NCBI GenBank assembly: GCA_014189435.1
Contig: CP050293.1
Coordinates: forward strand, 1,555,001 to 1,619,000
Direction: 5' to 3'
DNA: 64,000 nucleotides
Source: Mesorhizobium loti
GTDB taxonomy: Bacteria > Pseudomonadota > Alphaproteobacteria > Rhizobiales > Rhizobiaceae
Made by a program: the position numbers and the translations under genes. Below are positions 1-7,123 of the stretch, in pieces. Each line of letters opens with the position of its first letter. The stretch's first letter is position 1. The notes beneath the pieces are model-generated. The model ran no database searches. It was not told where the DNA came from and saw only the letters and a list, made by a program, of their open reading frames with translations.

Positions 1-60
1 CCGGCAGGCCGGACAGATGCACGAGGGCCTTGAGGCCGTATTTGCCTTTTTTGTCAGCAT
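1..60 (-). CDS. Rrf2-family regulator, 5' end only, apparent frameshift
   Basis: Only the first codons lie in the window; the gene runs off the left edge. Read from the ATG at 60, the sequence gives M-L-T-K-K and then leaves frame. In the next frame it reads G-K-Y-G-L-K-A-L-V-H-L, the characteristic N-terminus of Rrf2 winged-helix regulators (usual form M-L-T-x-K-G-K-Y-G-L-K-A). The two parts join if the A6 run (T6 at 47-52 on the plus strand) had one more base. The second frame has no start codon after its preceding stop, so an intact start would need that base. Rrf2 proteins sense iron-sulfur status, cysteine or redox signals. It is transcribed away from the sbp genes, and its target is unknown. 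Confidence 0.6.
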   Translation of the reverse strand, partial: MLTKKANTASRPSCICPACR

Positions 61-262
61 GCCCAGATCAACCCATTGAAGCCCCAACCACTCGCATCTG
101 GCGACTGTTTGTGTGCAAATAATGACGTTTTCGCCGCGCGATGATGTTTCGCGAAAACAAGCCGCCGGATGGCACGTTAGGCACAAACGCGTTGATTCTT
201 TGTAACGTTTGGCACGGACGGTGCCGATATTCGGCTGAAGACCGGGTTTCCGGCGCACAAAA

Positions 263-292
263 CGAAAAAAGCCGGCAAAAAGCGCCGGCTTT
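263..292 (-). terminator. Rho-independent terminator of the orphan sbp gene
   Basis: Inverted repeat AAAGCCGGC (268-276) / GCCGGCTTT (284-292) with a 7-nt loop. Read on the minus strand the stem is followed by a run of T (complement of the A run at 265-270). It lies 26 nt beyond the stop codon of the minus-strand sulfate-binding protein gene. Confidence 0.8.
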
Positions 293-317
293 CCCGTCTA
301 TTCCAGACAATGCTGCT

Positions 318-1304
318 TCAGCGGCTTCCGTAGGTCTGGTCGAGCAGGCCGCCGGCCGCGAAATGCTCCTTCTGCACCTTGTCCCAGCCGCCGAAGACGT
401 CTTCCACCGTCAGCAGCCGGATATCGGGGAAGTCGGCCTTGTATTTCGCCGCCACCGCGGCGTCGCGGGCTCTGAGGCCGTTGCGGGCAGCGATGTCCTG
501 GCCTTCCGGTGTGTAGAGGAAGTCGAGATAGGTCTTGGCCAGGTCGCGCGTACCATGCTCGTCGGCGACCTTGTCGACGATCGCGACCGGGAATTCGGCC
601 AGCAGGCTGACCGTCGGCGTGACCTGCTCGAACTTGTCGTCGCCATACTCCTTGCGGATGCCGCGTGTTTCAGACTCGAAGGTGATCAGCACGTCACCGA
701 TCTCGCGCTGCACGAAGGTGGTGGTCGCCGCGCGTCCGCCAGTGTCGAAGATCGGCACGTTGTTGAACAGCTTGGTGATGAACGCCTTCACCTTGGCGTC
801 GTCGCCCTTGAAGGCTTCCTTGGCGTAGGCGGTTGCCGCCAGATAGGTGTAGCGCGCATTGCCTGATGTCTTCGGGTTGGGGAAGATCACCTGCACGTCG
901 TCGCGCACGAGATCGTTCCAGTCCTTGATATGCTTGGGGTTGCCCGCGCGGACAAGGAACGAAGGCAGCGAATAGAAGGGCGAGGCGTTGTTGGCGAAAT
1001 CCTTCTGCCAGTCGGCTGAGACGAGCCCCTTCTTGACCAGGAAGTCGATGTCGGTGACCTGGTTGAAGGTGACGACATCGGCGCCGAGGCCTTCGGCGAT
1101 GGCGCGCGCCTGCGCCGAAGTGCCTGCATGCGACTGATCGACGGTGACGCCCGGATGCTGCGCGACGAAGGCCTTGTTGACCTGCACGAACAGTTCGCGG
1201 CCGACGTCATAGGATGCGTTGAGCAATTTGTCGGCCGACCAGGCTTGGGAGGATGCGAGGACCAGGCCGGCGACGGCGGCAAGCCCGAGGAAAAATCGCT
1301 TCAT
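318..1304 (-). CDS. sbp: Sulfate ABC transporter periplasmic binding protein (orphan copy)
   Basis: A 328-residue secreted binding protein of the sulfate/thiosulfate family (Sbp/CysP), which delivers sulfate to the CysTWA importer. The start at 1304 gives a clean Sec signal peptide (M-K-R-F-F-L-G-L, cleavage after S-Q-A-W-S-A); a GGAG lies about 11 nt upstream. A longer open frame begins at 1364 but would put 20 non-signal residues in front. The mature part shows family hallmarks N-A-S-Y-D-V-G-R-E-L-F near its start and N-P-K-T-S-G-N-A-R-Y in the middle. It is clearly paralogous to the binding protein at 5134-6162 but stands alone. A toxin-antitoxin pair on the other strand separates it from the cysA end of the transport operon. 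It may serve a different oxyanion (thiosulfate, molybdate, tungstate), but the residues alone do not decide this. Confidence 0.9.
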   Translation of the reverse strand: MKRFFLGLAAVAGLVLASSQAWSADKLLNASYDVGRELFVQVNKAFVAQHPGVTVDQSHAGTSAQARAIAEGLGADVVTFNQVTDIDFLVKKGLVSADWQKDFANNASPFYSLPSFLVRAGNPKHIKDWNDLVRDDVQVIFPNPKTSGNARYTYLAATAYAKEAFKGDDAKVKAFITKLFNNVPIFDTGGRAATTTFVQREIGDVLITFESETRGIRKEYGDDKFEQVTPTVSLLAEFPVAIVDKVADEHGTRDLAKTYLDFLYTPEGQDIAARNGLRARDAAVAAKYKADFPDIRLLTVEDVFGGWDKVQKEHFAAGGLLDQTYGSR

Positions 1305-1330
1305 GAAAACAGGCTCCGATGCAATGCGTT

Positions 1331-1345
1331 TATGGTCGAACCATA
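1331..1345. promoter_or_regulatory. Perfect inverted repeat upstream of orphan sbp
   Basis: TATGGT-CGA-ACCATA, a perfect 6-bp inverted repeat with a 3-nt centre, ends 27 nt upstream of the sbp start codon. Its size and symmetry suit a regulator dimer. The second sbp gene also has a perfect inverted repeat at a similar distance (6190-6206), but the two sequences differ. The function is inferred from position only. Confidence 0.4.
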
Positions 1346-1455
1346 GCCGTGGCGCAGGGCGCACGACGAGGCATAGGTTCAGGGCTTAGCGCTCGTTCCT
1401 GGAAAAACCGTTGCCGAAATAGACGATTCGTAGGATTTTCTTTCAGGGAGCGTAG

Positions 1456-1486
1456 ATACACATTGTGTATGCGAATGTGCTATGAT
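1456..1486 (+). promoter_or_regulatory. Promoter and operator of the toxin-antitoxin pair
   Basis: A perfect 15-bp palindrome ATACACA-T-TGTGTAT (1456-1470) is followed by a good -10 hexamer TATGAT (1481-1486). TACACA at 1457-1462 could act as the -35, with an 18-bp spacer, so the palindrome covers the -35. The antitoxin ATG is at 1504, behind AGGAG. Ribbon-helix-helix antitoxins of this family typically bind palindromes in their own promoter, so autoregulation is the likely role. Confidence 0.6.
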
Positions 1487-1503
1487 TGGTACAGGAGTTT
1501 TTC

Positions 1504-1785
1504 ATGACAAAGACCGCACCCGCGACACACGCCAAACCTGTCAATCTGCGCATCCGCGAGGACATGCGCATACTGATTGACCGCGCCGCGAAAATACGCG
1601 GGAAAACCCGCTCCGACTTTATGATCGATGCCGCCTACCGTGCTGCAGAGGACACGCTGCTCGACCAGGCACTGATCAAGGTGGATCCGGAGAGCTACCG
1701 GCACTATCTCGACATCCTCGATGAACCGCCGAACGGTGAAGGTTTTGCACGCCTTATGAACGTGCCCAGGCCGTGGCAGGGGTGA
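1504..1785 (+). CDS. DUF1778-family antitoxin (TacA-like)
   Basis: A 93-residue protein of the DUF1778 ribbon-helix-helix family, the antitoxin of type II modules whose toxin is a GNAT acetyltransferase. The N-terminal segment V-N-L-R-I-R-E-D-M-R followed by two short helices with G-K-T-R-S-D-F-M fits the DNA-binding fold. The acidic and proline-rich C-terminus would wrap the toxin. ATG 1504 is chosen because AGGAG lies just upstream; an in-frame ATG at 1486 overlaps the -10 element. The stop codon overlaps the toxin start (TGATG), indicating translational coupling. The pair sits on the opposite strand between sulfate transport genes, as expected of a mobile accessory module. Confidence 0.88.
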   Translation: MTKTAPATHAKPVNLRIREDMRILIDRAAKIRGKTRSDFMIDAAYRAAEDTLLDQALIKVDPESYRHYLDILDEPPNGEGFARLMNVPRPWQG

Positions 1786-2270
1786 TGCTATCAGCGCCCA
1801 CGCCTCTGGCCGAAAACCACGATCTCGACCTTTTCCAAAGCGGGACGGAAACTCTCGACCAATGGCTTCGCCGCAGGGCGCGGGCCAACCAGGTCAGCGG
1901 CGCGTCGCGCACCTATGTGGTCGCGGAAGGTGCGCGCGTTGTCGCTTACTACTGTCTCTCTTCGGGCGGGCTTGATCTCGCGCAGGCACCCGGCGCCATT
2001 CGCCGCAACATGCCTGATCCCACTCCGATGGTTGTGCTCGGGCGTCTTGCCGTCGATGCGGGCTGGCAAGGAAAGGGGCTGGGTGCCGCGCTGCTGCAAG
2101 ACGCCGTTTTGCGGGCAGGTCACGCCGCGACGATCCTCGGTATTCGTGGCATTTTTGTTCATGCCATATCGGATGAAGCGAAAGCCTTTTATGAGCACTA
2201 TGGCTTCGCGGCTTCCCCGAAAAACCCGATGACCTTGGTGCTGTCACTAAAAGGCGCGCTGAAAGAGTAG
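1785..2270 (+). CDS. GNAT-family toxin (TacT-like acetyltransferase)
   Basis: A 161-residue Gcn5-type N-acetyltransferase. Known TacT-type toxins use acetyl-CoA to block the amino group of aminoacyl-tRNA and arrest translation. The acetyl-CoA loop is visible as R-L-A-V-D-A-G-W-Q-G-K-G-L-G. The C-terminal A-K-A-F-Y-E-H-Y-G-F carries the tyrosine expected for catalysis. ATG 1785 shares its A with the antitoxin stop and has CAGGGG just upstream; a GTG at 1773 is an alternative start adding four residues. Length, order (antitoxin first) and overlap all match DUF1778/GNAT modules. The exact tRNA target cannot be read from the sequence. Confidence 0.88.
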   Translation: MLSAPTPLAENHDLDLFQSGTETLDQWLRRRARANQVSGASRTYVVAEGARVVAYYCLSSGGLDLAQAPGAIRRNMPDPTPMVVLGRLAVDAGWQGKGLGAALLQDAVLRAGHAATILGIRGIFVHAISDEAKAFYEHYGFAASPKNPMTLVLSLKGALKE

Positions 2271-2329
2271 TTGACGTCGCTCAGCCCGAAAGAGGCGACC
2301 GCCACCAGGCCGGGATGTTCTTCTTGTGG

Positions 2330-3370
2330 CTAAGCCGCCGGAAAAAGCTTCCAGCGTCCGGGGCGGAACGCCACCCGGCTTTTCTGCGCCGCCGGATGGT
2401 CGACCGGCAGTTCGATTTCGACCCGCTGGCGCTCACCGCCGATCTCAAGCTCGACCCGGCGCGTGCCGGCGACGCGGCGGCTGGCAGCGACCGTGCCGGC
2501 GATGCAGCCGCTGCAGCCGTCCAGCAATTCGACATCGTGCGGGCGGAAGTAGAGCACCGCATCGCCCGAGGGCTCGTTGGGAGCGGCAAGCCCGATCGGG
2601 CGGTCGGCGAGCCAGATCTCGCCATTCTCGACCTTAACGGGAAGCGAGCTCGATTCACCGATGAAACCGTAGACGAAGGGCGAGTTCGGTGTGTCGTAGA
2701 TGTCGTCGGCGGTGCCGACCTGCTCGATGCGGCCCTGGCTCATCACCACGACGCGGTCGGCAAGCTCCAGCGCCTCTTCCTGGTCGTGGGTGACGAAGAC
2801 GGTGGTGTGGCCGGTGGCGTCATGGATTTCGCGCAGCCAGCGGCGCAATTCCCGGCGCACCTGCGCGTCAAGCGCGCCGAACGGCTCGTCGAGCAGCAGC
2901 ACCTTGGGTTCGATCGCCATGGCGCGCGCCAGCGCCACGCGCTGCCGCTGGCCGCCGGAAAGCTGCGCCGGATAGCGCTTCTCCAGCCCCGACAGCTGGA
3001 CAAGGTCGAGAAGCTCGGAGGCGCGGCGGCGGATTTCCTGCGCCGGCGGGCGCGACGGCCCGTGCCGGACCTTCAGGCCGAAGCCGATATTGTCGGCCAC
3101 CGTCATGTGCCGGAACAGCGCATAGTGCTGGAAGACAAAGCCGACATTGCGATCCTGGATCGACTTGTGCGAGGCGTCCTCGTCGCCGAAGAAGATATTT
3201 CCCCGCGTCGGCCGCTCCAGCCCGGCGATGAGCCTGAGCAGCGTCGTCTTGCCGGAGCCGGACGGCCCCAGCAACGCGATCAGCTCGCCCGACTTGATGT
3301 CGAGCGACACGTCGTGGAGGGCCGGAAACCGGTCAAATTCCTTGCGCACGTTGGCAACGCGAACTTCCAT
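2330..3370 (-). CDS. cysA: Sulfate/thiosulfate import ATP-binding protein
   Basis: The 346-residue cytoplasmic ATPase that powers sulfate uptake. Walker A G-P-S-G-S-G-K-T is at residues 35-42, followed by the Q loop (V-F-Q-H-Y-A-L-F), signature L-S-G-G-Q-R-Q-R, Walker B L-L-L-D-E-P-F-G-A-L-D and the switch histidine in V-T-H-D-Q-E-E-A. The C-terminal third is a TOBE-like regulatory domain (Y-F-R-P-H-D-V-E-L). It is the last gene of sbp-cysT-cysW-cysA, 12 nt after cysW, with AAGG 8 nt upstream of the ATG. The length is typical of CysA. The neighbouring toxin gene ends 59 nt beyond its stop, facing it. Confidence 0.95.
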   Translation of the reverse strand: MEVRVANVRKEFDRFPALHDVSLDIKSGELIALLGPSGSGKTTLLRLIAGLERPTRGNIFFGDEDASHKSIQDRNVGFVFQHYALFRHMTVADNIGFGLKVRHGPSRPPAQEIRRRASELLDLVQLSGLEKRYPAQLSGGQRQRVALARAMAIEPKVLLLDEPFGALDAQVRRELRRWLREIHDATGHTTVFVTHDQEEALELADRVVVMSQGRIEQVGTADDIYDTPNSPFVYGFIGESSSLPVKVENGEIWLADRPIGLAAPNEPSGDAVLYFRPHDVELLDGCSGCIAGTVAASRRVAGTRRVELEIGGERQRVEIELPVDHPAAQKSRVAFRPGRWKLFPAA

Positions 3371-3382
3371 CTACAGAACCTT

Positions 3383-4267
3383 CTAGTGCCCGCGTGTCGC
3401 GGCGATCTCGGCGCCGTAGCGCATCTCGAGAAGTGTTTTCAAGACCAGCGTGACGAGCGCCAGGCCCGCAAGCAATGAAGCGACGGCGAAAGCGCCGACG
3501 GCGTTGTACTCGTTATAGAGGATTTCGACATGCAGCGGCATGGTGTTGGTTAGGCCGCGTATGTGGCCCGACACCACCGAGACCGCGCCGAACTCGCCCA
3601 TGGCGCGCGCATTGCACAGGAGCACGCCGTAGAGCAGCCCCCATTTGACGTTGGGCAAGGTCACGTACCAGAAGGTCTGCCAGCCATTGGCGCCAAGCGA
3701 GAGTGCTGCCTCCTCGTCGCCATTGCCCTGCTCCTGCATCAGCGGGATCAACTCGCGGGCGACGAAGGGGAAGGTGACGAAGACGGTGGCCAGCACGATG
3801 CCCGGCACAGCAAACAGGATGACGATGCCATGCGCTTTCAGCCAGCCGCCGAGCAGCCCCTGGGCGCCGAACAAAAGCACATAGACGAGGCCCGATATGA
3901 CCGGCGAGACCGAGAAGGGCAGGTCGATCAGCGTGGTCAGGAAGGCCTTGCCCTTGAACTCGAACTTGGCGATCGCCCAGGCGGCGGAGATGCCGAAGAC
4001 AATGTTGAGCGGCACCGAGATCGCCGCCACCAGCAGCGTCAGCCGGATCGCCGAGCGCGTGTCGGCGTCACTCAGCGACTGCGTATAGGCACTGACGCCT
4101 TTTGCCAGCGCCTCGTGGAAGACGATGATCAGCGGCAGGAGCAGGAAGATGCCAAGGAAGGCGAAGACGATGGCCATCAGGACGGCTTGCGCCGGCCGGC
4201 TCTCGGTCACCGCCGCCGAGCGGCTCTCGTGATGCGGTGCGTAGGATTTGATCTCGGGATCAGCCAT
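3383..4267 (-). CDS. cysW: Sulfate ABC transporter permease CysW
   Basis: A 294-residue inner-membrane permease with six predicted membrane segments after a polar N-terminus of about 25 residues. The EAA loop that contacts CysA is visible as E-E-A-A-L-S-L-G-A-N-G-W. It pairs with CysT to form the channel. The start overlaps the cysT stop by 8 nt (ATGGCTGA), so the two are probably translationally coupled. CysW rather than CysT is assigned from gene order and from the sequence around the C-terminal segments (G-E-F-G-A-V-S-V-V-S-G). Confidence 0.93.
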   Translation of the reverse strand: MADPEIKSYAPHHESRSAAVTESRPAQAVLMAIVFAFLGIFLLLPLIIVFHEALAKGVSAYTQSLSDADTRSAIRLTLLVAAISVPLNIVFGISAAWAIAKFEFKGKAFLTTLIDLPFSVSPVISGLVYVLLFGAQGLLGGWLKAHGIVILFAVPGIVLATVFVTFPFVARELIPLMQEQGNGDEEAALSLGANGWQTFWYVTLPNVKWGLLYGVLLCNARAMGEFGAVSVVSGHIRGLTNTMPLHVEILYNEYNAVGAFAVASLLAGLALVTLVLKTLLEMRYGAEIAATRGH

Positions 4268-5111
4268 AGCGCTTGCGGCTCCATGACTGTGCGAGATTGA
4301 CGATCAAAAGCATCAGGAACGACAAAAACAGCATGATCGCCGCGATCGCGGTCGCTGCCGGATAATTGTACTCCTCCAGCCGGATGACGATCAGAAGCGG
4401 CGCGATCTCGGATTTGTAGGGCAAATTGCCGGCGATGAAGATGACCGAGCCGTATTCGCCGACGCCGCGTGCGAAGGCCAGCGAAAAGCCGGTGGTGATG
4501 GCCGGCGCCAGGCCCGGAAACAGGATGCGGGTGATGATCTGGAAGCGGCTGGCGCCAAGCGTGGCGGCGGCTTCCTCCACCTCCTTGTCGATCTCCTCCA
4601 TGATTGGCTGCACGGTGCGCACGACGAAGGGCAGGCCGATGAAGATCAGCGCGATGACGATGCCGAGCGGCGTATAGGCGACCTTGACGCCAAGCGGCAT
4701 CAGCAATTTGCCGATCCAGCCGTTCGGCGCGTAGAGCGTGGTCAGCGCGATGCCGGCCACCGCCGTCGGCAGCGCGAAGGGCAGATCGACCATGGCATCG
4801 ACGATGCGGCGGCCGGGAAATCGGTAGCGCACCAGCACCCAGGCGACGAGGGTGCCGAAGACGACGTTGACGGCAGCCGCGATGAAGGCGGTGCCGAAGC
4901 TGATTTCAAGCGCGTTGATGGTGCGACGGTCGGTTGCGATCGCCCAGAACTCAGGCCAGCCAAGGGCGGCCGAGCGCCAGATCAGCCCGGACAGCGGGAT
5001 GAGGATGATGAGGGTGAGGTAGGCAAGCGAGAAGCCGAGCGTCAATCCGAAACCCGGAATGACACTCGGCTGTCTGAACCGCCACCCCGCATGCGCGGGT
5101 GCTGTGGTCAT
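4260..5111 (-). CDS. cysT: Sulfate ABC transporter permease CysT
   Basis: A 283-residue permease partner of CysW. The start at 5111 (M-T-T-A-P-A-H-A-G) is preceded by AGGA at good spacing; the open frame extends upstream to 5213 but would overlap the binding-protein gene. Membrane segments begin near residue 20 (P-G-F-G-L-T-L-G-F-S-L-A-Y). The EAA loop appears as E-E-A-A-A-T-L-G-A-S-R-F, and G-V-G-E-Y-G-S-V-I-F-I-A-G-N is typical of CysT. It lies 22 nt after the sbp stop and overlaps cysW by 8 nt. Confidence 0.93.
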   Translation of the reverse strand: MTTAPAHAGWRFRQPSVIPGFGLTLGFSLAYLTLIILIPLSGLIWRSAALGWPEFWAIATDRRTINALEISFGTAFIAAAVNVVFGTLVAWVLVRYRFPGRRIVDAMVDLPFALPTAVAGIALTTLYAPNGWIGKLLMPLGVKVAYTPLGIVIALIFIGLPFVVRTVQPIMEEIDKEVEEAAATLGASRFQIITRILFPGLAPAITTGFSLAFARGVGEYGSVIFIAGNLPYKSEIAPLLIVIRLEEYNYPAATAIAAIMLFLSFLMLLIVNLAQSWSRKRYG

Positions 5112-5133
5112 ATCGTCCTGATCTAGATTTAGC

Positions 5134-6162
5134 TCACTGGGCCGGCTTGTAGATCTGGTCGAATATACCACCATCGCCGAAATGATAAGGCTGTGCCTTC
5201 TTCCAGCCGCCAAAAAGCGGATCGTCGATGGAGATCAGCTTGATTTCAGGTGTCTTGGGCAGATCCGCCGGAGCCACGAGTTCGGGCTTGGCCGGACGAT
5301 AGTGGTTCTTGGCGATGATCGTCTGCGCTTCCTTGGAATAGAGCCAGCCGAGATAGGCTTCGGCGACCTTGCGCGTGCCCTTGGCGTCGACATTGGCGTC
5401 GACAATCGCCACCGGCGGCTCGGCCAGGATCGATGTCGGCGGGTAGACGATTTCGAAATTGTCGGCGCCGAATTCGTCGAGCGCCAGATAGGCATCGTTT
5501 TCCCAGCCGATCAGCACATCGCCGATGCCCTTTTGCGCGAAGGTCACGGTCGAGCCGCGCGCGCCGGTGTCGAGCACCGGGGCATTGGCGTAGAGCTTGC
5601 CGACGAATTCCTTGTTCTTGGCCTCGTCGCCGCCGTCATTGGCGTTGGCGTAAGCCCAGGCGGCGAGGTAGTTCCAGCGTGCACCGCCGGAGGTCTTGGG
5701 ATTGGGCGTGATCACCTGGACGCCGTCCTTGACGAGGTCGCTCCAGTCGTGGATGCCCTTGGGATTGCCCTTGCGGACGAGGAAGATGATGGTCGATGTG
5801 TAAGGCGCTGAATTGTTTTCGAATTTCTTGCGCCAGTCGGGATTGATCTTCTTCGACTTCGAGACGATCGCATTGATGTCGCCTTCGAGTGCCAGCGTCA
5901 CCACATCGGCATCCAGGCCATCGATCACGGCGCGGGCCTGGGCGCCCGATCCGCCATGCGACTGCTGGACGGTGACCGTCTCGCCGGTCTCGGCCTTCCA
6001 GTGGGCGACGAAAGCTTCGTCATAGGCCTTGTAGAGCTCGCGTGTCGGATCGTAGGACACGTTGAGGATGGTGGTATCGGCAAACGCGAAACCGAGCGTG
6101 CCGAACTGGACAGATGTGGCGACCAGTGCGCCGAGCAGTTTCCTGAAATGAGGTTTGGTCAT
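5134..6162 (-). CDS. sbp: Sulfate ABC transporter periplasmic binding protein (operon copy)
   Basis: A 342-residue secreted sulfate-binding protein, first gene of the sbp-cysT-cysW-cysA operon. ATG 6162 is set by a strong GGAGG 8 nt upstream and gives a Sec signal peptide ending near G-F-A-F-A-D. Family features are [12 protein letters not shown] at the mature N-terminus, [12 protein letters not shown], and [11 protein letters not shown]. It shares the fold and many blocks with the orphan copy at 318-1304 but differs throughout, so the duplication is old. An inverted repeat just upstream of the ribosome-binding site may control the whole operon. Confidence 0.94.
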   Translation of the reverse strand: MTKPHFRKLLGALVATSVQFGTLGFAFADTTILNVSYDPTRELYKAYDEAFVAHWKAETGETVTVQQSHGGSGAQARAVIDGLDADVVTLALEGDINAIVSKSKKINPDWRKKFENNSAPYTSTIIFLVRKGNPKGIHDWSDLVKDGVQVITPNPKTSGGARWNYLAAWAYANANDGGDEAKNKEFVGKLYANAPVLDTGARGSTVTFAQKGIGDVLIGWENDAYLALDEFGADNFEIVYPPTSILAEPPVAIVDANVDAKGTRKVAEAYLGWLYSKEAQTIIAKNHYRPAKPELVAPADLPKTPEIKLISIDDPLFGGWKKAQPYHFGDGGIFDQIYKPAQ

Positions 6163-6189
6163 TTCTGCCTCCGTTGAACCCACGCCAAA

Positions 6190-6206
6190 TCTACCGAATT
6201 GGTAGA
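6190..6206. promoter_or_regulatory. Perfect inverted repeat upstream of the sbp-cysTWA operon
   Basis: TCTACC-GAATT-GGTAGA, a perfect 6-bp inverted repeat with a 5-nt centre, lies 28 nt upstream of the sbp ATG. It is a good operator candidate for sulfur-responsive control of the operon. Rrf2 proteins are known cysteine or sulfur regulators in several bacteria, and part of an Rrf2 gene lies 6 kb away, but the link is speculative. Confidence 0.45.
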
Positions 6207-6382
6207 AATAAGATGCATTCAATGTTGCCTTTTTGCCCCTCTCGAGAAAATATTGGACGATCTTTCGTCGTATGGAGAAATATTTTCCTCCCGCGTCTCC
6301 GGGGAGAATCCGCGGCTGTCACCCAGCCTATCTAGAAATGTGCAGTGCCGAGGCAAGGCCGTGTGGAATTTAGTCCGGCGCC

Positions 6383-7105
6383 TCAATCGGCGGAAATCGG
6401 GAAGTCGAAACGCTTCTTGGCGAACGGTTCTTTTGTCAGCGTGAAGTGCCACCATTCCCGCGCATAGTTCTTGAAGCCGCCGGCTCGCATGGCGTCGACA
6501 AGCATCTTGCGGTTTGCCGCCGCTTGAACGGCGAGGCCGTGGTGGGCGGTTTCGCTCATCGGGTCGAAGCAGTCGAAGCCGGCGCCGAAATCGAGCGTGT
6601 CGGCATCTACGGCGCCGCAGGCCGGGTTCGGGCTGGACCTGTGGTCCGTTTGGGCGATTGCGACATCGACGGTCGAGCCACGTGAATGGGTCGACAGTTC
6701 TCCGACATAGCCCTCGGCGATGAGGTCGCCGCGCTTGACCTTCGGATACCATTGCGGATCGGGCGGCCCGCCCTGTTTTGTCCATTCGCCCATGTCGGCG
6801 ACGGCGCGGGCAGGGCGGTAGCAATCGAACACCACCAGGGTCAGGCTTTTGGCTGTGATCGCTTTCTGGACCGCGGAGAGTGCCTTTGCCGCCTGCTCGG
6901 TAAGGATGCAGGCCGGCGCTTCATAGCCGTTCACCTTGCGATGTAGAAAATTGTCCGATCCGGCGTAGCGGATGTCCTGGCGGATCGAGGGGTCGACATC
7001 GGCGAGCCGGACAAAGCCCGCGGGCAGGGCGTCGGCATGTGCCGGCGGAACGAAGACTGCAAGCATCAGCGCGCAAAAGCCAATGCGCTGAATCACCTGG
7101 CGCAT
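6383..7105 (-). CDS. Periplasmic D-alanyl-D-alanine dipeptidase (VanX/DdpX type)
   Basis: A 240-residue zinc dipeptidase of the M15D (VanX/DdpX) family that cleaves D-Ala-D-Ala released from peptidoglycan. A Sec signal peptide (F-C-A-L-M-L-A-V-F-V-P-P-A-H-A) implies periplasmic action. The zinc and catalytic motifs are S-T-H-S-R-G-S-T-V-D (His and Asp ligands) and R-E-W-W-H-F (catalytic Glu and His ligand); the substrate-binding arginine is in D-C-Y-R-P. The start is ATG 7105, 18 nt after the pbpC stop; a TTG at 7114 is possible. Position behind pbpC supports a role in cell-wall recycling rather than vancomycin resistance, as no vanHA genes are present. Confidence 0.88.
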   Translation of the reverse strand: MRQVIQRIGFCALMLAVFVPPAHADALPAGFVRLADVDPSIRQDIRYAGSDNFLHRKVNGYEAPACILTEQAAKALSAVQKAITAKSLTLVVFDCYRPARAVADMGEWTKQGGPPDPQWYPKVKRGDLIAEGYVGELSTHSRGSTVDVAIAQTDHRSSPNPACGAVDADTLDFGAGFDCFDPMSETAHHGLAVQAAANRKMLVDAMRAGGFKNYAREWWHFTLTKEPFAKKRFDFPISAD

Positions 7106-7123
7106 TCTATTCAACGGACACTT

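Noticed and set aside
127..158. Inverted repeat GTTTTCGC / GCGAAAAC upstream of the Rrf2 gene
   Set aside because: The 16-nt separation and lack of a second copy make it indistinguishable from chance in this composition.
68..310. Short minus-strand frame (80 codons) between the Rrf2 start and sbp
   Set aside because: It crosses the sbp terminator, has no ribosome-binding site and no protein-like pattern.
2315..3478. Long open frame on the plus strand opposite cysA (387 codons)
   Set aside because: It mirrors a well-supported cysA and shows arginine/alanine/valine-rich composition without domain features; a shadow frame caused by high GC.
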